DNA of 64,000 nt from an uncultured Lachnospiraceae bacterium. Its GTDB lineage: Bacteria > Bacillota > Clostridia > Lachnospirales > Lachnospiraceae. Shown piece after piece: positions 48,257 to 58,762 of this stretch. The stretch's first letter is position 1; each line of letters opens with the position of its first letter. The DNA lies in contig ONKG01000014.1 of assembly GCA_900318375.1 (NCBI GenBank), forward strand, positions 1 through 64,000, given 5' to 3'. The position numbers and the translations under genes are program-made. The notes under the pieces are model-generated. The model did not search any database and was not told the DNA's origin. It saw only the letters and a list, made by a program, of their open reading frames with translations.

Positions 48257-50380
48257 ATGGATCATTTTGTGCTCCATTCGGAATATAAACCCACCGGCGA
48301 TCAGCCCAGGGCGATCGAAGACCTGGTCAGAGGATTTAAAGAAGGCAATCAGTTCGAGACCCTTCTGGGTGTCACGGGTTCGGGCAAGACATTTACCATG
48401 GCAAATGTCATTCAGGCCCTGAACAAGCCCACGCTGATCATCTCCCATAACAAGACACTGGCGGGACAGCTCTACGGTGAAATGAAGGAGTTTTTTCCGG
48501 AGAACGCCGTGGAATATTTTGTGTCCTACTATGACTATTATCAGCCTGAGGCCTATATTCCCCAGAGTGACACTTATATTGCCAAGGATTCGATGATCAA
48601 TGATGAGATCGATAAGCTCCGCCTGTCCGCGACAGCTTCTCTTGCGGAGCGCAGGGATGTCATCGTTGTCGCCTCCGTATCCTGTATTTACGGTCTGGGC
48701 AGCCCCGATGAATTCAAAGGCATGTCCATTTCTCTCAGACCGGGCATGGAAAAGGACCGCGACGAGGTGCTGCATGAACTCGTTGCCATTCAGTACACCC
48801 GCAATGATATGGCCCTTGAGCGCTGCAACTTCCGGGTGCGGGGCGATACTCTGGAAATCTTCCCCGCCCAGGGAAGTGAATACATTCTCCGCGTCGAGTG
48901 GTTCGGCGATGAGATCGACCGGATCTGTGAGGTGGACCAGCTGACAGGCCGCGTCCACAGACAGCTTGAGCATGTGATGATCTATCCCGCCTCCCATTAT
49001 GTCGTCCCCCAGGAGAAAATCAATGCTGCCTGCGACAATATTGAAGAGGAGCTCAGGGAGCGTGTGAAATATTTCAAGGGAGAGGACATGCTTCTGGAAG
49101 CTCAGCGTATTGCCGAGCGCACTAATTTCGATGTCGAGATGATGCGCGAGACCGGCTTCTGCTCCGGTATCGAAAACTACTCCCGCCACCTGAATTTCAT
49201 GAAGGAGGGCGAGCCGCCCATGACCCTCATGGACTTCTATGACAATGATTTTCTCATCATTATCGACGAGTCCCATATGACGATCCCGCAGATCGGCGCC
49301 ATGTACCGCGGAGACCGCTCGCGCAAGGAGACCCTGGTGCGCTATGGCTTCCGTCTGCCATCCGCCCTGGACAACCGGCCTCTGGAATTTACGGAGTTTG
49401 AGACCCACATCGACCAGATGCTCTTTGTCTCGGCGACCCCGGGACCCTACGAAGAGGAGCATGAACTGCTCCGTACCGAACAGGTCATTCGTCCCACCGG
49501 TCTCCTGGATCCCAAAATCGAGGTGCGCCCCGTGGAGGGACAGATCGACGATCTGATCGGTGAGATCCGTAAAGAGACAGACAACAATAACAAGGTCCTG
49601 GTCACTACCCTGACGAAAAAAATGGCGGAAGACCTGACCGACTATCTGGCCGGGGCGGGGATCCGCGTCAAGTATCTCCACTCCGATATCGATACGCTTG
49701 AGCGTTCCCAGATCATCCGCGACATGCGTCTGGATGTATTCGATGTCCTCGTAGGCATCAACCTCCTCAGGGAGGGGCTGGATATTCCCGAGATTTCTCT
49801 TGTCGCCATCATCGACGCCGACAAAGAGGGATTTCTGCGCTCCGAGACTTCCCTTGTCCAGACTATCGGCCGCGCTGCCCGAAATGCCGACGGCCATGTC
49901 ATCATGTACGCGGACAATATGACAGACTCCATGCGCCGCGCCATCGGGGAGACCGAGCGCCGCCGCGCCATCCAGCAGAAATACAACGAGGAACACGGCA
50001 TCACCCCGCAGACGATCCGCAAGGCTGTCCGTGACCTGATCTCCATCTCCAGGGAGATCTCGAAGGAGGAGGTCCGCTTTGAGAAGGATCCCGAGTCCAT
50101 GGACGCAAAGGAACTTAAGAAACTGATCGCCGACGTCGAAAAACAGATGCGCAAGGCTGCCGCCGATCTCAATTTCGAGGCTGCGGCAGAGCTCCGCGAC
50201 CGTATGGTCGATCTCAAAAAGCATCTTCTCGAGATTGAAAACGGTATCGCCGGCACTGCAGAGCGTGACGGCAGTAATGACGGAAGTAATATAGAGGAAA
50301 TAGAACATGGCAAAGACAGCAGAGTTAGCAAATCCGGGAAAAAGACAGGGCGCCGCGCCCGTAAAAATGCAAAAACGTGA
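48257..50380 (+). CDS. uvrB: Excinuclease ABC subunit B
   Basis: A 707-residue UvrB. Walker A GVTGSGKT is at 38-45. The beta-hairpin follows ([20 protein letters not shown]), then the helicase motifs DESHMT and [16 protein letters not shown]. The UVR domain (about 618-660) binds UvrC. It checks DNA damage handed over by UvrA and then recruits UvrC for cutting. GGAGAGG supports the ATG. The gene overlaps uvrA by 74 bases in another frame, so its last ~25 residues (Lys/Arg/Ser-rich) are coded by shared DNA. Confidence 0.96.
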   Translation: MDHFVLHSEYKPTGDQPRAIEDLVRGFKEGNQFETLLGVTGSGKTFTMANVIQALNKPTLIISHNKTLAGQLYGEMKEFFPENAVEYFVSYYDYYQPEAYIPQSDTYIAKDSMINDEIDKLRLSATASLAERRDVIVVASVSCIYGLGSPDEFKGMSISLRPGMEKDRDEVLHELVAIQYTRNDMALERCNFRVRGDTLEIFPAQGSEYILRVEWFGDEIDRICEVDQLTGRVHRQLEHVMIYPASHYVVPQEKINAACDNIEEELRERVKYFKGEDMLLEAQRIAERTNFDVEMMRETGFCSGIENYSRHLNFMKEGEPPMTLMDFYDNDFLIIIDESHMTIPQIGAMYRGDRSRKETLVRYGFRLPSALDNRPLEFTEFETHIDQMLFVSATPGPYEEEHELLRTEQVIRPTGLLDPKIEVRPVEGQIDDLIGEIRKETDNNNKVLVTTLTKKMAEDLTDYLAGAGIRVKYLHSDIDTLERSQIIRDMRLDVFDVLVGINLLREGLDIPEISLVAIIDADKEGFLRSETSLVQTIGRAARNADGHVIMYADNMTDSMRRAIGETERRRAIQQKYNEEHGITPQTIRKAVRDLISISREISKEEVRFEKDPESMDAKELKKLIADVEKQMRKAAADLNFEAAAELRDRMVDLKKHLLEIENGIAGTAERDGSNDGSNIEEIEHGKDSRVSKSGKKTGRRARKNAKT

Positions 50381-53306
50381 TTACTGGCCCACGCTTGAAG
50401 AAAACGAGAAAAAAGCCCTGGCTCAGCAGGAAATAGACGCGGAGCGCCGGAAAAAGATTTATGCGGAGGACTGCATTAAGATCAGGGGCGCAAACGAACA
50501 CAATCTAAAGGGAATCGATGTGTCCATCCCCCGCAACCAGCTGGTCGTCCTGACCGGCCTGTCGGGATCCGGTAAATCCTCCCTGGCCTTTGATACCATC
50601 TATGCAGAGGGACAGCGCCGCTACATGGAATCCCTCTCCTCCTATGCCCGCCAGTTCCTGGGACAGATGGAAAAGCCGGATGTGGAGAACATAGAGGGCC
50701 TCTCGCCCGCGATTTCGATCGATCAGAAGTCCACAAACCGCAACCCCCGCTCCACCGTGGGCACGGTGACAGAGATCTACGACTATTTTCGTCTGCTCTA
50801 CGCCAGGATCGGCATTCCCCACTGCCCCAACTGCGGCAGGGAGATCGCAAAACAGACTGTGGACCAGATGGTCGACCGGATGATGGAACTGCCCGAGGGC
50901 ACCCGTGTCCAGATCCTTGCTCCTGTCGTCCGCGGCCGCAAGGGACGCCATGAAAAGGTCATCGACCGGGCAAGAAGAGCCGGCTACGTCCGTCTGAGGA
51001 TTGATGGAAATATGTACGATGTCTCCGAGGACATCGCCCTCGACAAAAATATCAAGCATAATATCGAGATCGTAGTGGACCGTCTGGTCATACGTCCGGG
51101 AACAGAGCGGCGCATGACGGATTCTGTGGAAAATGCCCTGGCCCTGTCCGAAGGGCTGGTGCAGGCGGATGTCATCGGAGGAGAGCTCCTGCAGTTCAGC
51201 CAGAGCTTTGCCTGCCCCGACTGCGGGATCAGCATATCCGAGATCGAGCCCCGCAGCTTCTCCTTTAATAATCCCTTCGGTGCCTGCCCCGACTGTGCCG
51301 GTCTCGGCTACCGCATGGAGTTTGACCCCCGCCTTCTGGTGCCGGATGACCGCCTTTCCATCAACGAAGGCGCGATCGCTGTCATCGGCTGGCAGTCCTG
51401 TATGAACAAGGGAAGCTTCGCGAACGCCATCCTGGCCGCCCTCTGTAAGGAGTACGGCTTTGAAATGTCGACACCCTGGCGGGAACTTCCCGAAAAGATT
51501 CGGAAGATGCTCATGTTCGGCGCGGACAAGAGCGTGGATGTCCACTATGAGGGACAGCGGGGCAAGGGTATTTATCCGGTCGTCTTCGAGGGCATTCTGG
51601 AAAACACCCGCCGCCGCTATCGAGAGACAGCTTCCGAGACTATGCGCGCGGAGTATGAAGCCTTCATGCAGATCACGCCCTGTGAGACCTGCGGCGGAAA
51701 GCGTCTGAAAAAAGAATCCCTGGCAGTCACCGTGGGCGACATCAATATATATGACCTGACCTGTATGTCAGTGAAAAAACTGCAGGAATTCCTGGATGGG
51801 CTTCAGCTCTCAAAGACACAGCAGCTCATAGGCAGACAGGTACTCAAGGAGATCCGCGCCCGTGTCCGTTTTCTCAACGATGTCGGCCTCGATTACCTGA
51901 CCCTGGCCCGCGCGACCGCGACCCTATCCGGAGGGGAGGCCCAGCGCATCCGCCTGGCGACCCAGATCGGCTCCGGTCTCGTCGGTGTCTGCTACATTCT
52001 TGACGAGCCCAGCATCGGTCTGCACCAGCGGGACAATGACAAGCTCCTGCACACCCTCAAAAATCTCCGCGACATGTGGAACACGGTCATCGTCGTCGAA
52101 CACGATGAGGATACCATGCGCGCCGCGGACTATATCGTGGATATCGGACCCGGCGCCGGATCCAGAGGCGGCGAGATCGTGGCCTGCGGCACTGCGGAGG
52201 AGATCATGGCGGTCCCGGAATCCATCACCGGCCAGTACCTGTCCGGCAAAAAATCCATTCCTGTTCCAGGGGAACGCCGCACACCCACCGGCTGGCTCCA
52301 TGTACGCGGAGCGGAAGTCAACAATCTCAAACACATTGATGTGGACATTCCCACCGGTGTGCTCACTGTCGTCACCGGCGTGTCCGGTTCCGGCAAGAGC
52401 TCCCTGGTGAATGAGATATTATATAAGAGGCTGGCCCATGACCTGAACCGGGCCCGCACCATTCCCGGACAGCACGACGATATTGAGGGAATAGACCAGC
52501 TGGACAAGGTCATCAATATCGACCAGTCCCCCATCGGACGCACGCCCCGTTCCAATCCGGCGACCTACACCGGTGTCTTCGACCTGATCCGCTCCCTCTT
52601 CGCGGGGACCCAGGACGCCCGCGCACGCGGTTACGCCAAGGGCCGTTTTTCCTTCAACGTGAAGGGCGGCCGCTGCGAGGCCTGCTCCGGCGACGGAATC
52701 ATCAAGATCGAGATGCATTTCCTTCCTGATGTCTACGTCCCCTGTGAGGTCTGCCACGGCAAACGCTACAATCGTGAGACCCTGGAGGTCCGCTACAAGG
52801 GGAAGAACATCTCCGACGTTCTGGAAATGACCGTCGAAGAGGCCCTGACATTTTTTGAAAATATTCCCACCATCCGCCGCAAGATCCAGACCCTCTACGA
52901 TGTGGGCCTGGGCTATGTCAAGCTGGGCCAGCCCTCCACGGAGCTCTCCGGCGGTGAAGCCCAGCGCATCAAACTGGCGACGGAGCTCTCCAGAAAGAGC
53001 ACCGGAAAGACCATTTACATCCTGGACGAGCCCACTACCGGCCTTCATTTTGACGACGTAGCCAAGCTGACAAAGATTCTGCGTGAACTTGTCGAAGGCG
53101 GAAACACGGCAGTGGTCATTGAACATAACCTGGACGTCATCAAGACGGCTGACTACATTATCGACATGGGGCCCGAAGGCGGAGACGGCGGAGGAACCCT
53201 TGTTGCCTGCGGCACGCCCGAGGAAATTGCGAAGAGACACGACTCCTACACCGGCTACTATGTGAATAAGATGCTGATGAAGGACAGGGACGGGCTGGCT
53301 CAGTAA
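50307..53306 (+). CDS. uvrA: Excinuclease ABC subunit A
   Basis: A 999-residue UvrA, longer than the usual ~940. The extra part is an N-terminal ~55 residues ([20 protein letters not shown] onward), coded in the overlap with uvrB. Two ABC ATPase modules follow, with Walker A GLSGSGKS at 84-91 and GVSGSGKS near 691-698. Zinc modules show as [14 protein letters not shown] with CPDCAGLG, and CEACSGDG with CEVCHG. It scans for damaged DNA and loads UvrB. The start at 50307 has a GAGGAAA site inside uvrB; a later Met21 start cannot be excluded. Confidence 0.95.
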   Translation: MAKTAELANPGKRQGAAPVKMQKRDYWPTLEENEKKALAQQEIDAERRKKIYAEDCIKIRGANEHNLKGIDVSIPRNQLVVLTGLSGSGKSSLAFDTIYAEGQRRYMESLSSYARQFLGQMEKPDVENIEGLSPAISIDQKSTNRNPRSTVGTVTEIYDYFRLLYARIGIPHCPNCGREIAKQTVDQMVDRMMELPEGTRVQILAPVVRGRKGRHEKVIDRARRAGYVRLRIDGNMYDVSEDIALDKNIKHNIEIVVDRLVIRPGTERRMTDSVENALALSEGLVQADVIGGELLQFSQSFACPDCGISISEIEPRSFSFNNPFGACPDCAGLGYRMEFDPRLLVPDDRLSINEGAIAVIGWQSCMNKGSFANAILAALCKEYGFEMSTPWRELPEKIRKMLMFGADKSVDVHYEGQRGKGIYPVVFEGILENTRRRYRETASETMRAEYEAFMQITPCETCGGKRLKKESLAVTVGDINIYDLTCMSVKKLQEFLDGLQLSKTQQLIGRQVLKEIRARVRFLNDVGLDYLTLARATATLSGGEAQRIRLATQIGSGLVGVCYILDEPSIGLHQRDNDKLLHTLKNLRDMWNTVIVVEHDEDTMRAADYIVDIGPGAGSRGGEIVACGTAEEIMAVPESITGQYLSGKKSIPVPGERRTPTGWLHVRGAEVNNLKHIDVDIPTGVLTVVTGVSGSGKSSLVNEILYKRLAHDLNRARTIPGQHDDIEGIDQLDKVINIDQSPIGRTPRSNPATYTGVFDLIRSLFAGTQDARARGYAKGRFSFNVKGGRCEACSGDGIIKIEMHFLPDVYVPCEVCHGKRYNRETLEVRYKGKNISDVLEMTVEEALTFFENIPTIRRKIQTLYDVGLGYVKLGQPSTELSGGEAQRIKLATELSRKSTGKTIYILDEPTTGLHFDDVAKLTKILRELVEGGNTAVVIEHNLDVIKTADYIIDMGPEGGDGGGTLVACGTPEEIAKRHDSYTGYYVNKMLMKDRDGLAQ

Positions 53307-53437
53307 AGGCCCTTCTGACAGTGCCGTCCTGCGCCGGGCCCGACGTCGGGATGCGGGACTTAAAAGCAGAATGAGTTCAATACGGAGACACACAGCGCCG
53401 GCTCTGATCGATGTCTCAGCCGGCATGGGAGACGTAA

Positions 53438-56137
53438 ATGACAGAATTCAAGGGTTTTGTATCACATATCATCTATCGCAATGAGGAGAACGGTTATACG
53501 GTCTTCGAAGTGACTCTGACCGGAAGCGGCGAATCCGGAAGCCATGTTTCCGCTGTCGGTGAATCCGCAGGAAAGGCGGCGGGAAAGGATTCAGGGAAGG
53601 CTTCTTCCGGGACCGGGACTTCTTCGAAGACCGGGAAGGACTCGAAAAAGAGCGTCTCCCCGGGCTTCGGCGACGCGGATTTCGGCGACGTGATCACCTG
53701 CGTCGGATATCCCGTCTCGATCAGCGAGGGGGAAGGATGCGCAGTGACCGGTGAATACACGACCCACCCCGTCTATGGAGAGCAGCTCCGCGTCCAGTCC
53801 TACCGGACTGTGGCGCCGGAGAACGCGCAGGCCATGTACCGCTATCTGGCGGCAGGGAGTATCAAAGGGATCGGACCTGCCATGGCGGCGAAGATTGTAA
53901 AACAATTCGGTGATGACACACTTCGTATCATGGAGGAGGAAGCGGAGAAGCTGGCCCGGATCAAGGGGATCAGCATGCGCATGGCCCGGGAGATCGGAGC
54001 CCAGATGGAGGACAAAAAAGACCTCCGGGACGCGATGATTTTCCTGCAGCAGTACGGTATCGGAAGCGCCCACGCGGCCAGGATCTGGCAGGCTTACGGG
54101 ACAGGTCTCTACGAGATCATGAAAAACAATCCCTACCGCCTGGCAGAGGATATCCGGGGGATCGGCTTTGCCACGGCGGATGATATCGCGCGCCGGATCG
54201 GAATCCGGGCGGATTCCGAGTACAGGATCCGGAGTGGTATTCTGTACACGCTGTATCTGGCTTCGGGCGAGGGCCACAGCTATCTTCCGGAAAATGTGCT
54301 GGTACAGAGGACCTGTGCCCTGCTGCACCTTCCCGCGGAGGAAATCCTCATTCAAATGGAAAACCTCGCCGTGGAGGGCAGACTCAGGATCCGCCGCGGA
54401 TCCGGAGCGGCCGTGGATCCGGCTATGCAGGATCCTGAGGGAAACTTCTCGCCGTTTTTTCCGCAGACACAGGATCCTGCCGTACAGTATTCCCCTGCCC
54501 TGCATTCTGAATGGGAGGGGGCTCCGGACGATTTTGCCGCAGGAGAGCTTTCCGCTGTCCGGGAGCTCGCACAGGATGCAGAGGTGTATCTGTCAGGTGT
54601 TTTCAGGCGGGAGCAGGATATTGCAAAGATGCTGCTGGACCTGGATGTTCAGGTGCAGCGCACCGCGAAGGATGTCGATACACGCAAAAAAGCGGAAAAA
54701 AGGATTGCCCGCCTTGAAAGGGAAGAGGAGATCACTCTGGACCCGCTTCAGAGGAAGGCTGTCCTTGAAGCAGCGGAAAATGCGGTTCTCCTGATCACCG
54801 GCGGGCCCGGTACGGGAAAAACTACGACCATTAATACGATCATCCGCTTTTTTATGAGTGAGGATCTGCGGGTCCTTCTGGCAGCACCCACCGGACGCGC
54901 TGCCAGGCGTATGTCGGAGGCGACCGGCTTTCCGGCCATGACGATCCATCGTCTGCTGGGCGTCCGCAGCGTCGGGGACGCGGATGACGAAAAGGATTTT
55001 ATCAAAAGCGAGGGGCTGTCCGGTGGATTCCCGGACGCTTTCGGCTCCGGTGACACCCCGGGAAGCGGCGGAAAATCCGGAAACGGACAAAATTATTCTT
55101 ATTTTGAGCGCGGAGAGGATAACCCGCTCGAGGCAGATGTCGTCATTATAGATGAGATGTCCATGGTGGATATGAATCTTTTCCACTCTCTGCTGAAAGC
55201 AGTGCCCGTCGGGGCCCGTTTGGTCCTGGTCGGTGATATGAACCAGCTGCCCAGTGTGGGACCCGGCTGCGTTCTGCAGGATCTGATCGATTCGCAGGCT
55301 TTCCATACCATCATGCTCAAAAACATCTTCCGGCAGGCCAGTGAGAGCGATATTGTCATGAATGCCCACCGGATTCTGGAGGGGACATCTCTGCCTATGG
55401 ATAACAAGAGCCGGGATTTCTTTTTTCTGGAGAGGGATCAGGCCCCGGTGATCTATAAGCACACAGTCCAGCTGATCCGGGAGATGCTGCCCGGATATGT
55501 CGGGTGTAGACCGGAGGAAATCCAGGTGCTGACCCCTATGCGCCGCGGGAGCCTGGGCGTCGAGCGCCTCAATGAGGTGCTGCAGAGCGTTCTCAATCCG
55601 GCAGCCGGGGGCAAGAGAGAGCATGTGCGCCAGGAGACCGTGTTCCGCGAAGGGGACAAGGTCATGCAGACCCGCAACAACTACCGGATCGAATGGGAAA
55701 TCCGCGGCAATTTCGGTATGCCCATCGACCGGGGAACCGGTATTTTCAACGGTGATTTCGGCAGAATTGAGGAAATCGATCCGCAGAGCGAGACCATGAC
55801 GGTTGTCTTCGATGATTCCAGGACAGTGGAGTACCCCTTTTCGGAACTGGAGGACCTGGACCTGGCTTATGCCATCACGGTGCATAAATCCCAGGGCTCC
55901 GAGTATCCGGCAGTGATCCTGCCTCTTCTGGCGGGCCCCTCCGGCCTGTTTAACCGCAACCTGCTCTACACTGCGGTCACCCGTGCCCGCAGCTGTGTTG
56001 TGCTGCTGGGAAGCCGCGACGCCGTGGACCGGATGATCGCCAATACCCGGCGCACCCGCCGGTGGACAGGCCTTCGCGACAGGATCCTGGAACTATGGGA
56101 AATTCCCGGAAACAGCAGCCCGGAAACCGGATGCTGA
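53438..56137 (+). CDS. recD2: ATP-dependent helicase RecD2
   Basis: An 899-residue superfamily 1B helicase (RecD2 type, no RecBC partners). An OB-like N-terminal part is broken by a Gly/Ser/Lys-rich insert (about 30-75). Helix-hairpin-helix repeats follow (AGSIKGIGPAMAAKIVKQFG, then GIGFATADDIARRIGI). Walker A GGPGTGKT is at 455-462, then IIDEMSMVDMN and the C-terminal motif AITVHKSQGSEYPAVI. A second Gly-rich insert lies near 520-550. It acts in DNA repair and replication restart, with the neighbouring uvr genes. Confidence 0.93.
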   Translation: MTEFKGFVSHIIYRNEENGYTVFEVTLTGSGESGSHVSAVGESAGKAAGKDSGKASSGTGTSSKTGKDSKKSVSPGFGDADFGDVITCVGYPVSISEGEGCAVTGEYTTHPVYGEQLRVQSYRTVAPENAQAMYRYLAAGSIKGIGPAMAAKIVKQFGDDTLRIMEEEAEKLARIKGISMRMAREIGAQMEDKKDLRDAMIFLQQYGIGSAHAARIWQAYGTGLYEIMKNNPYRLAEDIRGIGFATADDIARRIGIRADSEYRIRSGILYTLYLASGEGHSYLPENVLVQRTCALLHLPAEEILIQMENLAVEGRLRIRRGSGAAVDPAMQDPEGNFSPFFPQTQDPAVQYSPALHSEWEGAPDDFAAGELSAVRELAQDAEVYLSGVFRREQDIAKMLLDLDVQVQRTAKDVDTRKKAEKRIARLEREEEITLDPLQRKAVLEAAENAVLLITGGPGTGKTTTINTIIRFFMSEDLRVLLAAPTGRAARRMSEATGFPAMTIHRLLGVRSVGDADDEKDFIKSEGLSGGFPDAFGSGDTPGSGGKSGNGQNYSYFERGEDNPLEADVVIIDEMSMVDMNLFHSLLKAVPVGARLVLVGDMNQLPSVGPGCVLQDLIDSQAFHTIMLKNIFRQASESDIVMNAHRILEGTSLPMDNKSRDFFFLERDQAPVIYKHTVQLIREMLPGYVGCRPEEIQVLTPMRRGSLGVERLNEVLQSVLNPAAGGKREHVRQETVFREGDKVMQTRNNYRIEWEIRGNFGMPIDRGTGIFNGDFGRIEEIDPQSETMTVVFDDSRTVEYPFSELEDLDLAYAITVHKSQGSEYPAVILPLLAGPSGLFNRNLLYTAVTRARSCVVLLGSRDAVDRMIANTRRTRRWTGLRDRILELWEIPGNSSPETGC

Positions 56138-56195
56138 GAAAATAAGGAATGCGGCAGAAAGGACTGCAGGGAAAAAGTACTGCAGGAAATATGAA

Positions 56196-56407
56196 ATGAT
56201 GTAAAGGTCAAAAGGTATCCAATGGCTCTGAGTCTCGTCAAGTTGCACAAACAGCCGAAGGGCCTTGGCGAGCGGCCGGTACTTAGCCGCTGATTTTTAG
56301 CGGCCTTAGTACCGCTGCCAGCGAGGGTAGAGCGAGAGCGTGCCCAAGGCGTTTGTGCAACTTGACGAGACGGTGTTCCCATAACCACCTTTTGACCTCA
56401 ACATCAT
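56196..56407. repeat. ~210-bp nested inverted-repeat element between recD2 and comF
   Basis: Four shells of inverted repeats share one centre. Outermost are ATGATGT with ACATCAT and GGTCAAAAGGT (56206-56216) with ACCTTTTGACC (56387-56397). Next come perfect 21-base arms, GTCTCGTCAAGTTGC... at 56232-56252 and its complement at 56351-56371. Then GCCTTGG with CCAAGGC. The core is GGTAC-TT-AGCCGCT (56278-56291) with AGCGGC-CTTA-GTACC (56299-56313). No U-tract follows. It may be a MITE-like mobile palindrome or a structured RNA. Confidence 0.85.
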
Positions 56408-56515
56408 GAAATATAGACCACATGAAAAAACTATAGGAAAAAAGGACTGCAGGAAATATAGACTGCATGAAAAAAAGACTATAGAAAAAAGGATTGCAGA
56501 AAATAAGGACGGAAA
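56408..56515 (+). repeat. Degenerate repeats flanking the palindrome
   Basis: Variants of GGACTGCAGGAAATATA and ATGAAAAAACTATAG recur to the right of the palindrome, and GGACTGCAGG...CTGCAGGAAATATGAAAT occurs to its left (56161-56196). The palindrome therefore seems to sit inside an older, decayed tandem array that follows recD2. Confidence 0.55.
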
Positions 56516-56520
56516 AACAG

Positions 56521-57267
56521 ATGGATCTTGTAAGAGAAAAGATGACTGCTCCTGCGAGGATGGCCCGGGAACTCGTATACCCCCGCCGGTGTCCTGTGTG
56601 TGACAGACCGGTGCAGCCCTTCGGGGCCCTGATCTGCTCTTCCTGCGAGGGAATGCTGCAGAAAGTGCAGACCCCTGCCTGCAGGCGCTGCGGCAAGCAG
56701 CTGCGTTCGTCGGCCGATGATCTGTGCAGGGACTGCCGCACGCTGCCCCATGTGTTTGAGCGCGGAAGGACGGTCTTTACTTATCACAGCGCCGCGGGAG
56801 GGATTTTCCGCTTCAAATATAAGGGGAGGCGGGAATACGGTGCATATTACGGGAAATGTATGGCGGAAAAGATGATGGAATCCGCGGGAGGATCTCCGTG
56901 GATTCCGGATTTTCTCGTGCCTGTGCCGGTCTCCGCGCGCCGACTGCAGAAGCGCGGCTACAATCAGGCACTTGTTCTGGCACAGGAAATTTCAAATCTG
57001 ACAGGGATTCCGGTATGTGAGGATGCCCTCCGCCGCATTGCGGATACACTTCCCATGAAGAATATGACACCTGCGGAACGCCAAAATAATTTGAAAAAAG
57101 CTTTTCAGGCATTTGGAAATGATGTAGAATTAAATTCGATTATGCTTATAGATGATATATACACGACCGGCGCCACAATGGATGCCTGTGCACATGCTTT
57201 GTACAGGAGGGGCGCGCGGCGTGTCTGTTTTATTACACTGGCCGCAGGAGAAGACAGCGGATTCTGA
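56521..57267 (+). CDS. comF: ComF-family protein (phosphoribosyltransferase fold)
   Basis: A 248-residue ComF homologue. An N-terminal zinc-ribbon pair is seen as CPVCDRP with CSSC, and CRRCGKQ with CRDC. The C-terminal half is a type I phosphoribosyltransferase fold with the PRPP loop MLIDDIYTTGATM. ComF is needed for DNA uptake in naturally competent bacteria, but many homologues are found where competence is not known. I chose the ATG at 56521 after AAGGACGG; the frame is open from a TTG at 56494. Confidence 0.88.
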   Translation: MDLVREKMTAPARMARELVYPRRCPVCDRPVQPFGALICSSCEGMLQKVQTPACRRCGKQLRSSADDLCRDCRTLPHVFERGRTVFTYHSAAGGIFRFKYKGRREYGAYYGKCMAEKMMESAGGSPWIPDFLVPVPVSARRLQKRGYNQALVLAQEISNLTGIPVCEDALRRIADTLPMKNMTPAERQNNLKKAFQAFGNDVELNSIMLIDDIYTTGATMDACAHALYRRGARRVCFITLAAGEDSGF

Positions 57268-57279
57268 AAAGAGGAGAGT

Positions 57280-57696
57280 ATGCTGAACGAGGAGAAGATC
57301 CGCCTGATGACCCGTCTGACCGTCTATGAAGACGGACTGGGTGTCAGAGACAACAGGACAGCTGAATATTTTCGCAATGACTACGTGCTCTGGGAACTGG
57401 TCGGTTCTTTTATCTCGGGTACACTCGCATGGGGGATCTGTGCGGCTGTATACTGCGGTTATTTTTTTGAGGAGATTTTTTTCTCCGTCTATGAAGACAC
57501 ACTCGGTCCCTTCCTGCATCTGGCAGCGACAAGCTATATTTCATTCATTATCTTTTTCCTGCTGGTCACGCTGCTGATCTACTACAGGAGAAGTGCGGCA
57601 TTTACAAGGCGGCGCAGAATGTACGGTCAGGACCTGGAGGAACTGATGGGAATCTGCGACGCGGAGGCGGAGTTGACAGAAGCAGACAAGATCTGA
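57280..57696 (+). CDS. Small two-helix membrane protein
   Basis: A 138-residue protein with two transmembrane helices (about 40-62 and 80-102; FISGTLAWGICAAVYCGYFF and YISFIIFFLLVTLLIYY), a charged N-terminus with a conserved-looking YEDGLGVRDNRTAEYF, and a basic then acidic tail. It is 12 bases behind comF and 52 before the next membrane protein, so all are likely one operon. No family recognised. Confidence 0.75.
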   Translation: MLNEEKIRLMTRLTVYEDGLGVRDNRTAEYFRNDYVLWELVGSFISGTLAWGICAAVYCGYFFEEIFFSVYEDTLGPFLHLAATSYISFIIFFLLVTLLIYYRRSAAFTRRRRMYGQDLEELMGICDAEAELTEADKI

Positions 57697-57748
57697 CTGC
57701 AGGCCTGTGCCGGATGTCAGCGGAGTTTGTGACGATAATGGAGGCAGA

Positions 57749-58756
57749 ATGAACAGTAGTAACGGATTATACGTATTAAGAGAAAACCTTATACTATTTT
57801 ATAAACGGCAGGAATTCCTTATTCAGTCAATTGTCCGCTTTGTAGTATCACTGTCGGCGCTTCTTTGGCTGCGCACCCATCTGGGTTCGCATATTGCCGC
57901 AGGTTCCGCGCTGAACAGCGGACTGCTCAATGTGATTCTGGCTCTTGTATGCTCGATGCTTCCTCCCGGTTTTTCCGCGGGAATTATCGGACTGGTCCTG
58001 CTCTGGGACCTGTACAAGCTGTCGCTTGTAGCGGCAGCTGTCTGTCTGGCCCTGGTTCTGGTGTGCATGCTGGTCTATTTCCGCTTTGCACCCAGAGATA
58101 CTATGATATTTCTGCTGATGCCGCTGGCATATGCGGTCAATCTGCATTATCTGGTACCGGTCCTGGCCGGTCTTCTGTTCGGGCCCGGTTCGGCGGTTCC
58201 GGTAGTCTTTGGAATCGTATTCATCAAATACGTTCTCCTGGTGGAAGGGAACCTCCCTTCTCTTGCCGTTTCCTCATCGGAGATAATCAGTTCCGGAGAA
58301 AGGCTGATTACGAATTTCCGCAGCCTGATCGACGGCATGGTGAACGACAAGTCGATGATCATACTCGCGGCAGCCCTCGCTGTCACAGCGATCATCGTCT
58401 GCTTTATCCGCAGACTGGCGATCCAGTATGCGTGGATCATAGCGATCACTGTCGGCTGTATTCTGGAATTCGGGATTCTTCTGTTCGGAGACATGCACTA
58501 TGGGACCGGACTTGATCTTCCCCATGTCTTCCTCGGGATCGTTTTTTCCTTTATGCTGGCACAGATCGTACGCTTCTTTGCTTTTAATGTGGATTACCTT
58601 CGAATAGAAAATGTCCAGTTCGAGGACGAAGACTATTATTATTACGTGAAGGCGGTCCCTAAGGTTATGGTTTATACCTCCGATATGGAAATCGAAGAAT
58701 ATGATGAATTCGATCCCTCTTTCGGAGAAAATGGTGTTATTGACAACAAAGGATGA
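57749..58756 (+). CDS. Polytopic membrane protein upstream of cdaA
   Basis: A 335-residue protein with about eight to nine transmembrane helices (residues ~20-290) and a soluble acidic C-terminus rich in Tyr and Glu (EDEDYYYYVKAVPK). I do not recognise the family. I chose the ATG at 57749 because GGAGGCAG lies just upstream; the frame opens earlier at 57707. It ends 6 bases before the cdaA start, so it is probably made together with the c-di-AMP synthase and may regulate it or sense its signal. Confidence 0.8.
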   Translation: MNSSNGLYVLRENLILFYKRQEFLIQSIVRFVVSLSALLWLRTHLGSHIAAGSALNSGLLNVILALVCSMLPPGFSAGIIGLVLLWDLYKLSLVAAAVCLALVLVCMLVYFRFAPRDTMIFLLMPLAYAVNLHYLVPVLAGLLFGPGSAVPVVFGIVFIKYVLLVEGNLPSLAVSSSEIISSGERLITNFRSLIDGMVNDKSMIILAAALAVTAIIVCFIRRLAIQYAWIIAITVGCILEFGILLFGDMHYGTGLDLPHVFLGIVFSFMLAQIVRFFAFNVDYLRIENVQFEDEDYYYYVKAVPKVMVYTSDMEIEEYDEFDPSFGENGVIDNKG

Positions 58757-58762
58757 TAATCG

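Noticed and set aside
48203..50308. 701-codon open frame on the minus strand opposite uvrB
   Set aside because: It is the mirror of uvrB in a GC-rich gene, has no family motifs, and uvrB is certain.
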